Source of the DNA: Pseudorhodobacter sp.
GTDB lineage: Bacteria > Pseudomonadota > Alphaproteobacteria > Rhodobacterales > Rhodobacteraceae
Assembly: GCA_024641255.1 (NCBI GenBank)
Contig: JAHEDL010000090.1
Location: 1 to 5,947, forward strand
Direction: 5' to 3'
Length of the DNA stretch: 5,947 bases
A model generated the notes under the pieces. The model saw nothing but the letters and a program-made list of their open reading frames with translations. It had not been told where the DNA came from and made no database searches. Both the position numbers and the translations under genes were made by a program. Shown piece after piece: positions 1 through 4,142 of the stretch (position 1 is its first letter; each line of letters begins with the position of its first letter).

Positions 1-141
1 ATAGCGGCGCATCGACCAATAATCATAGCCGTCGGGGGTTCCAAGGTTGGCCAGCAGCACGCCGATTTTTGCCTGCTTTACAGGCGGATGGTCAGCGGCA
101 GCGTGCGCAAGGCGGCCGATTCCTGCAGATACGTCGGTCAT
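1..141 (-). CDS. hemH: Ferrochelatase, N-terminal fragment (cut by window edge)
   Basis: Ferrochelatase inserts Fe(II) into protoporphyrin IX, the last step of protoheme synthesis, usually at the cytoplasmic face of the inner membrane. I translated 141 down to 1 and obtained 47 codons without a stop. After a variable N-terminal extension of about 23 residues comes KIGVLLANLGTPD (residues 25-37) and then YDYWSMRRY (39-47). This is the first beta strand and loop of bacterial ferrochelatases, in the form typical of alphaproteobacteria. The ATG at 141 is supported by an AGGAG five bases upstream. The catalytic His and Glu lie downstream, outside the window, so activity cannot be judged. The gene follows the methyltransferase after 47 bp on the same strand and may be cotranscribed with it. 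The family call is confident; the gene is partial only because the window ends. Confidence 0.93.
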   Translation of the reverse strand, partial: MTDVSAGIGRLAHAAADHPPVKQAKIGVLLANLGTPDGYDYWSMRRY

Positions 142-146
142 GGCAA

Positions 147-151
147 CTCCT
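147..151 (-). promoter_or_regulatory. Shine-Dalgarno site of hemH
   Basis: On the minus strand the sequence reads AGGAG-TTGCC-ATG, a good ribosome-binding site with a 5-nt spacer. It fixes the hemH start at 141. The remainder of the 47-nt gap (142-188) shows no clear terminator or promoter, which fits read-through from the methyltransferase gene. Confidence 0.75.
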
Positions 152-188
152 GATGATTGCCACCCAGATAACGCGAGCGGACGCGGCG

Positions 189-977
189 TCAACTGTTCCG
201 ATGCGCTGCCTTCAGGGCATCTTCCAACCGCGACACCGCAGACCCAGGACGCAGCGGTTTTTGCTGGCCTTCATGCGGGGCCCAACCGGTTAGGCAAATG
301 ATTTCAAACGTCGCCGGAATCAGACCTTCGGGGGTGCCATAGGTTTCGGCATAAATCTGCGCGGCGCGGGCAAACACCCCGCGCCGGGTGGGGTGCCGCA
401 ACCGTTCGTGCAGCGCATTGGCCTCGCCCATTGCCCGCAGATCGGCCATCAAATGGAACGCGTCGCGATACAGCACGGTTTTGGTAAAACTGTCGGCAAC
501 CGGCAGCGCAAAACCGGCTCGCTGCAGCAACCCGCCAAGATCGCGAATTTCGGCCATCGGTAGCACACGCGGCGACAAACCTCCTGTGATTTCGGCCTCT
601 GCCTGTGCCAGACAGGCGCGCAGTTCGTGCAGGGTCTGGCCACCGAACATCAACCCCAAAAACAACCCATCGGGGCGCAGGGCGCGACGGCATTGCACAA
701 GCTGCCCGACCGGATCGTTGGCCCAATGCAACGCCATCGCATGAATCACCAGATCATGCGCTTCGGGGGCAACGGCCAGCGTGTCGTCATCGGGAATCGT
801 TGGGTAGTCTAGCCAAACCTGTGGATAACCCGTCACCACCACCGGCTTTGTAAACGCCCTGTTAACCTCGATGAGTCGATCCTGCACTTCGAACACCGCC
901 TCTTCTTGCAGAAAGAAGGCAGTTGCGCGGGCGCGATGCCGCGACAGGGCGATGCGGTCGGTCAGAAGGGGCGTCAT
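189..977 (-). CDS. NDUFAF5/BioC-like SAM-dependent methyltransferase family protein with degenerate SAM motif
   Basis: A 262-residue protein of the class I methyltransferase fold, closest to the group that contains mitochondrial NDUFAF5 (complex I assembly factor) and is often named BioC-like in bacteria. Visible landmarks are AHDLVIHAMALHWANDP (73-89, the motif IV region), RRALRPDGLFLGLMFGGQT (97-115), GGLSPRV (132-138), RDLGGLLQRAGFALPVADS (145-163), DLRAMGEANAL (179-189) and LTGWAPHEGQQKPLRPGSA (229-247); the last few are typical of the NDUFAF5-like group. The usual glycine-rich motif I is absent: the expected place holds VVVTGYPQVW (46-55), followed by a shortened stretch before residue 73. 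The open frame extends to 1139, but that extension is antisense to comF and has no family character, so I chose the ATG at 977. No Shine-Dalgarno precedes it. The substrate is unknown, and loss of methyl transfer is possible. Confidence 0.85.
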   Translation of the reverse strand: MTPLLTDRIALSRHRARATAFFLQEEAVFEVQDRLIEVNRAFTKPVVVTGYPQVWLDYPTIPDDDTLAVAPEAHDLVIHAMALHWANDPVGQLVQCRRALRPDGLFLGLMFGGQTLHELRACLAQAEAEITGGLSPRVLPMAEIRDLGGLLQRAGFALPVADSFTKTVLYRDAFHLMADLRAMGEANALHERLRHPTRRGVFARAAQIYAETYGTPEGLIPATFEIICLTGWAPHEGQQKPLRPGSAVSRLEDALKAAHRNS

Positions 978-985
978 GGCGCGCG

Positions 986-1013
986 ACCATAGGGGGACGG
1001 AATGGGAATGCAA
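986..1013 (-). promoter_or_regulatory. Candidate promoter for the methyltransferase gene (near-leaderless)
   Basis: Reading the minus strand, TTGCAT (1013-1008) is followed after 16 nt by TATGGT (991-986), a weak match to the -35/-10 pattern (3/6 and 4/6). Only 8 nt separate the -10 element from the ATG at 977, so transcription would begin within a base or two of the start codon. This agrees with the lack of a ribosome-binding site. The elements overlap the comF ribosome-binding site and start codon. It is only a motif match in GC-rich DNA. Confidence 0.3.
991..996 (+). promoter_or_regulatory. Shine-Dalgarno site of comF
   Basis: AGGGGG lies five bases before the ATG at 1002 and supports this start. 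A second in-frame ATG at 1008 has a less well-placed site; using it would remove only two residues (Met-Gly). Confidence 0.6.
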
Positions 1014-1724
1014 GCCGCACTGCACGTGATCTACCCGCCGCAATGCCTGACCTGCGATGCTTTGGTGACCACAGACTTTGGCCTTTGCGGCCATTGTTGG
1101 CGCGAAACCCCGTTCATCACCGGGTTGGTGTGCAATCAATGCGGCGTGCCGCTACAGGGCGATGATCTTGGGCAACCCGAAAGCTGCGATGATTGCCTGA
1201 CCATTGCGCGGCCATGGTCGCAGGGCCGCGCCGCGCTGCTGTATAAAGACAACGCGCGCCGTTTGGTGCTGGCGTTCAAACATGGCGACAGGCTGGATCT
1301 GGCGCGCCCTGCGGCAGGCTGGATGATGCGTGCGGCACAGCCGATGCTTGTGCCCGGCATGTTGGTGGCGCCGATCCCGCTGCACTGGCTGCGGCTGATC
1401 AAGCGGCGTTACAACCAGTCTGCCCTGCTGTCTGCCGCTGTCGCCAAAATGGCCGGGCTGGATCATTGCCCCGATCTGCTGATTCGCACCCGCCATACCG
1501 GCTCTCAGGAAGGCCGGGACCGGGACAGCCGCTTTGCCAACATGACAGATGCACTTGCCCCGCATCCGCGCCGCGAAAACCGCATCGCGGGGCGGCATAT
1601 CTTGCTGGTGGATGATGTGATGACCTCTGGCGCGACCTTTGCTGCAGCGGCAGAGGCCTGCATTGCAGCGGGTGCAATTGGGGTTTCTGTTCTGGCACTG
1701 GCCCGCGTTGCGAAGGATGCCTAA
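1002..1724 (+). CDS. comF: ComF family protein (zinc-ribbon plus phosphoribosyltransferase-like domain)
   Basis: A 240-residue ComF. The N-terminal part holds four CxxC pairs (C15/C18, C29/C32, C44/C47, C62/C65), consistent with two zinc-binding ribbons. The C-terminal part is a type I phosphoribosyltransferase fold: PIPLHWLR and KRRYNQSALLS (about residues 124-144), a Ser-Gln/Arg-rich segment (SQEGRDRDSRFANM) and the PRPP-loop signature LVDDVMTSGAT (202-212) with both aspartates. ComF proteins act in import of single-stranded DNA in naturally competent bacteria. In Rhodobacter capsulatus, competence homologues including ComF are needed by cells receiving DNA from the gene transfer agent, a plausible role here. 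All family landmarks are intact. The gene is head to head with the methyltransferase (24-bp gap) and 36 bp upstream of grxC. Confidence 0.95.
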   Translation: MGMQAALHVIYPPQCLTCDALVTTDFGLCGHCWRETPFITGLVCNQCGVPLQGDDLGQPESCDDCLTIARPWSQGRAALLYKDNARRLVLAFKHGDRLDLARPAAGWMMRAAQPMLVPGMLVAPIPLHWLRLIKRRYNQSALLSAAVAKMAGLDHCPDLLIRTRHTGSQEGRDRDSRFANMTDALAPHPRRENRIAGRHILLVDDVMTSGATFAAAAEACIAAGAIGVSVLALARVAKDA

Positions 1725-1735
1725 ATCCTTATAGT
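1708..1735 (+). promoter_or_regulatory. Candidate internal promoter for the grxC operon
   Basis: TTGCGA (1708-1713), a 16-nt spacer and TATAGT (1730-1735) match the housekeeping sigma consensus at 4/6 and 5/6. The pair lies across the end of comF and would start transcripts near 1742, about 19 nt before the grxC ATG and just ahead of its ribosome-binding site. It would let grxC and the following genes be expressed apart from comF. It is a motif match only. Confidence 0.4.
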
Positions 1736-1756
1736 CACCCCAAGACAAAAGGATTT
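1723..1756 (+). repeat. Inverted repeat spanning the comF stop and the grxC ribosome-binding site
   Basis: AAATCCTT (1723-1730) is a perfect inverted copy of AAGGATTT (1749-1756), separated by 18 nt; a flanking T/G (1722/1757) could add one wobble pair. The left arm includes two bases of the comF stop codon and the right arm covers the grxC Shine-Dalgarno. In a transcript reading through from comF this could form a hairpin hiding that site. On DNA it encloses the candidate -10 element and could be an operator. No U-tract follows, so it does not look like an intrinsic terminator. Confidence 0.45.
1748..1753 (+). promoter_or_regulatory. Shine-Dalgarno site of grxC
   Basis: AAAGGA lies within AAAAGGAT, seven bases before the ATG at 1761. 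It decides this start over the in-frame TTG at 1755, which would sit almost on top of the site. Confidence 0.65.
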
Positions 1757-1760
1757 GCCG

Positions 1761-2012
1761 ATGAAAGCTGTCGAGATTTACACCACCCAGACCTGCCCCT
1801 ATTGCGTGGCCGCCAAAGCCCTGCTGAAAAAGAAGGGCGTTTCCTATACCGAGATTGACGTTGGTGCCGATCCGGCTCTGCGGGTTGCCATGACCGAACG
1901 CGCGGGCCGCCGGTCTGTGCCGCAAATCTTTATTGGTGGCACCCATGTCGGCGGCTGCGACGACCTGCATGCGCTCGACCATGACGGCAAGCTTGACCCG
2001 ATGCTGGCATGA
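1761..2012 (+). CDS. grxC: Glutaredoxin 3
   Basis: An 83-residue dithiol glutaredoxin, the usual length for bacterial Grx3. It reduces disulfides and glutathione mixed disulfides in the cytoplasm using glutathione. The active site CPYC is at residues 12-15, directly after the first beta strand (VEIYTTQT). The cis-proline loop SVPQIFI (52-58, Pro54) and the glutathione-binding GGCDDL (64-69) are intact. An ATG start at 1761 is chosen for its ribosome-binding site and because homologues begin with a short Met-Lys strand. Its stop overlaps the amidase start (ATGA at 2009-2012), so translation of the two is probably coupled. A candidate promoter and an inverted repeat lie just upstream. Confidence 0.96.
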   Translation: MKAVEIYTTQTCPYCVAAKALLKKKGVSYTEIDVGADPALRVAMTERAGRRSVPQIFIGGTHVGGCDDLHALDHDGKLDPMLA

Positions 2013-2848
2013 CCATGGTTAAAGCCGCCTTGGTGCAACTGACCGTTGGCGATGATCCGGCGGAAAATCTTCCGACGACCTTGGTGCATATTCGCGCGGC
2101 CGCAGCGGGCGGGGCGCAGTTTGTTCTGACACCAGAATGCACCAATGCGCTTTCGTCCAACCGCGACCATCAGCGCAAAGTGCTGCGGCATGAAGAACAG
2201 GATGAAACCCTTGCGGCTTTGCAGGCAGAGGCAGCAAGGCTGCGGATCTGGCTGCTGATCGGCTCGCTGGGCGTGCTGACCCATGATGCCGATGGCCGTT
2301 TTGCCAATCGGTCGTTTCTTGTGTCGCCGGCGGGTGAGATTGTGGCCCGATACGACAAAATCCACATGTTTGACGTGAACGTGTCGGAAACCGAGGTGTA
2401 TCGCGAATCCGCAGGCTATCGGCCCGGCACCAAAGCCGTTCTGGCGGAAACCGATTTCGCAAAGATCGGCATGACCGTGTGTTATGACGTGCGGTTCGCG
2501 CAACTTTATCGACGTTTGGCACAGGCGGGCGCGCAGATCATCACTGTTCCGGCAGCCTTTAACCACATCACCGGTGCCGCGCATTGGCATACCCTGTTGC
2601 GCGCCCGCGCGATTGAAACCGGCTGCTTTGTGTTGGCTCCGGCGCAAACCGGTTTCCACCCCGAAAGCCAGGGAAAAGGTCGCAACACCTATGGTCACGC
2701 GCTGGCGATTGCACCTTGGGGCGAAGTTTTGGCCGATGCTGGCACCGATCCCGGCGTTACCTTTGTTGATCTGGATCTGAACGCGGTGGCCAAGGCCCGC
2801 GCCCGCGTTCCGTCGTTGTCACATGATCGCGAGTTTACTGGGCCATGA
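2009..2848 (+). CDS. Carbon-nitrogen hydrolase, Nit1/Nit2 type (possible deaminated-glutathione amidase)
   Basis: A 279-residue nitrilase-superfamily amidase. The catalytic triad is visible: Glu43 in LTPECTN (40-46), Lys117 in YDKIHMFDV (115-123) and Cys158 in GMTVCYDVRF (154-163). AAHWHTLLRARAIET (190-204), NTYGHALAIAPWGEV (226-240) and a C-terminal strand region ending DLDL are also typical of the Nit branch. Known members hydrolyse deaminated glutathione (Nit1) or alpha-ketoglutaramate and ketosuccinamate (omega-amidase, Nit2). Position directly after a glutaredoxin gene favours a glutathione-repair role, but this is inference. The start overlaps the grxC stop by ATGA with no evident ribosome-binding site, suggesting translational coupling; a second ATG at 2015 would shorten it by two residues. 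Its stop overlaps the marR start in the same way. Confidence 0.9.
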   Translation: MTMVKAALVQLTVGDDPAENLPTTLVHIRAAAAGGAQFVLTPECTNALSSNRDHQRKVLRHEEQDETLAALQAEAARLRIWLLIGSLGVLTHDADGRFANRSFLVSPAGEIVARYDKIHMFDVNVSETEVYRESAGYRPGTKAVLAETDFAKIGMTVCYDVRFAQLYRRLAQAGAQIITVPAAFNHITGAAHWHTLLRARAIETGCFVLAPAQTGFHPESQGKGRNTYGHALAIAPWGEVLADAGTDPGVTFVDLDLNAVAKARARVPSLSHDREFTGP

Positions 2849-3291
2849 GCGACAAGACCGACGATCTTGCGATCAGCCTGTTTGGCGAGCTGTTCATGGC
2901 CGATCAGCTAGCCCGCAACCGCATCTCCAAGGCGCTGCCGAAGGGGATGGAGCTTTCGCATTTCTCGGTTCTAAACCATCTGGCCCGCCTGAACGAAGAA
3001 CGCACACCCGCGCAACTGGCACGCGCGTTTCATGTCACGCGCGGGGCGATGACCAATACGCTGACCAAACTGGAATGGGCGGGTCACATTCACATTCGCC
3101 CCGACTGGGACGATGCCCGGCAGAAATTTGTGGCTATCAGCCCGGCGGGCCGCGCCGCGCGCGATGCCGCCGTTGCCTCGGTTTCGCCGCTGATCGCCGA
3201 AGTTGTCACCGCTTTGGGGGCAGAACGGGTGCGCGCAGTTCTTCCCGTACTGCGCGAATTACGCTTGCGGCTTGAAAACGACGAGGCATAG
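2845..3291 (+). CDS. MarR-family winged-helix transcriptional regulator
   Basis: A 148-residue protein with the standard MarR length and layout: an N-terminal helical dimerisation part (1-35), the helix LSHFSVLNHLARL (37-49), the helix-turn-helix (about 53-79, including TPAQLARAFHVTRGAMTNTL), the wing (about 82-99, IRPDWDDARQKFVAIS) and a C-terminal helical dimer region. The wing has the DxxDxR-like acidic/basic pattern (Asp87, Asp89, Asp90, Arg92) of the family. MarR proteins bind DNA as dimers, often repress their own operon, and are released by small phenolic ligands or by cysteine oxidation. This one contains no cysteine, so direct thiol sensing is unlikely. It starts in an ATGA overlap with the amidase gene and is followed after 8 nt by yihY, so it may regulate this same operon. 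The ligand is unknown. Confidence 0.92.
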   Translation: MSDKTDDLAISLFGELFMADQLARNRISKALPKGMELSHFSVLNHLARLNEERTPAQLARAFHVTRGAMTNTLTKLEWAGHIHIRPDWDDARQKFVAISPAGRAARDAAVASVSPLIAEVVTALGAERVRAVLPVLRELRLRLENDEA

Positions 3292-3299
3292 GGTCTGAC

Positions 3300-4142
3300 A
3301 TGCCCCTACGCCTTTTGCCCCCCAATCTGGCCGCTGCAATCCTGCGCTATTACCGGCGCACCGAGAAGGCAGAGCTGGATCTGATTGCGGCAGGCGTGGC
3401 GTTTTATGCGTTTCTGGCGATCTTTCCGGCGGCGGCAGCCATCATCGCCATCTGGGGCTTCATTTCGAACCCGTCTGTCATCCGGCAAGAGGTGGCATTG
3501 CTGCATGATTTCCTGCCGCCAGAGGCGTTCAAGCTGCTGTCAGATCAGGTGGAGGCGCTGTTAAGCGTCAATACCGGCAATCTGGGGGTGACAACGCTGC
3601 TGTCGACAGCTTTGGCGCTGTGGTCGGCGCGGGCCGGGGTGGCTGCGCTGATCCGGGGTCTGAACGCCATTCACCATTTGCCCAACCGCTCTGGGCATTG
3701 GCACCAGTTGCGCGCGATTGTGCTGACCTTTGTCTTGGTTGGCCTTGTGCTTGCGGCGCTGACCATGGCTGTGGTGATGCCACTGATCGCCGCCTATCTG
3801 CCCGAAATTGCGCGGCGCTATACACTGGCAGAATCCAACCTGTTGCTGGGCATTGTGGCCGGGGTTCTAGCCGTTGGTCTGGCATATCGGCTGGGGCCAA
3901 ATTATTCGCGCAGCCGACCGCCGCTTTTGTCGTGGGGCCTATTGGTTGCAGTGATCCTGTGGGTGCTGGCGACGCGGGGCTTCATGCTCTACCTCGCCAA
4001 TTTCTCGTCCTATAACCGTGTTTACGGCTCTATCGGTGCGGTGGTGGCTCTGATGATGTGGCTTTACGTCAGCGCCTATGCGGTGCTGCTAGGCGCGGCG
4101 GTGGATGCAGAGCGCAACCGCCACCGCAAACCGTTTCAATAA
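3300..4142 (+). CDS. YihY/BrkB-family inner membrane protein
   Basis: A 280-residue integral membrane protein of the YihY/virulence factor BrkB family (formerly mislabelled ribonuclease BN), near the usual family length. Six hydrophobic segments are seen at about 29-53, 95-120, 138-165, 179-198, 209-234 and 241-267. Family landmarks are the segment from AAGVAFYAFLAIFPA (30-44), LWSARAGVAALIRGLNAI (107-124), AYRLGPN (195-201) and the closing YGSIGAVVALMMWLYVSAY (242-260) followed by GAAVDAE. The exact role is unresolved. The E. coli relative YhjD is linked genetically to lipid A transport, so a lipid-related role at the inner membrane is possible. The ATG at 3300 has AGGG (3290-3293) upstream, overlapping the marR stop. 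The 3' end overlaps the convergent tamB gene by 7 nt. Confidence 0.92.
   Translation: MPLRLLPPNLAAAILRYYRRTEKAELDLIAAGVAFYAFLAIFPAAAAIIAIWGFISNPSVIRQEVALLHDFLPPEAFKLLSDQVEALLSVNTGNLGVTTLLSTALALWSARAGVAALIRGLNAIHHLPNRSGHWHQLRAIVLTFVLVGLVLAALTMAVVMPLIAAYLPEIARRYTLAESNLLLGIVAGVLAVGLAYRLGPNYSRSRPPLLSWGLLVAVILWVLATRGFMLYLANFSSYNRVYGSIGAVVALMMWLYVSAYAVLLGAAVDAERNRHRKPFQ

Noticed and set aside
978..1139. N-terminal extension of the methyltransferase reading frame by 54 residues.
   Set aside because: It runs antisense through the comF zinc-ribbon coding region, shows no family features, and the protein family begins near the LTDR segment after the ATG at 977.
1755..1760. TTG at 1755 as the grxC start, adding two residues.
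   Set aside because: The Shine-Dalgarno at 1748-1753 would be almost adjacent to it, while the ATG at 1761 has proper spacing and matches the family start.
1152..1982. Long minus-strand open frame of 276 codons opposite comF and grxC.
   Set aside because: It is a shadow of GC-rich coding DNA; the plus-strand genes are unmistakable by motif, and the antisense translation shows no domain.
1844..2698. Long minus-strand open frame of 284 codons opposite grxC and the amidase.
   Set aside because: It is antisense to two genes with intact catalytic motifs, and its composition (many Arg, His, Gln, Cys) is typical of a non-coding frame.
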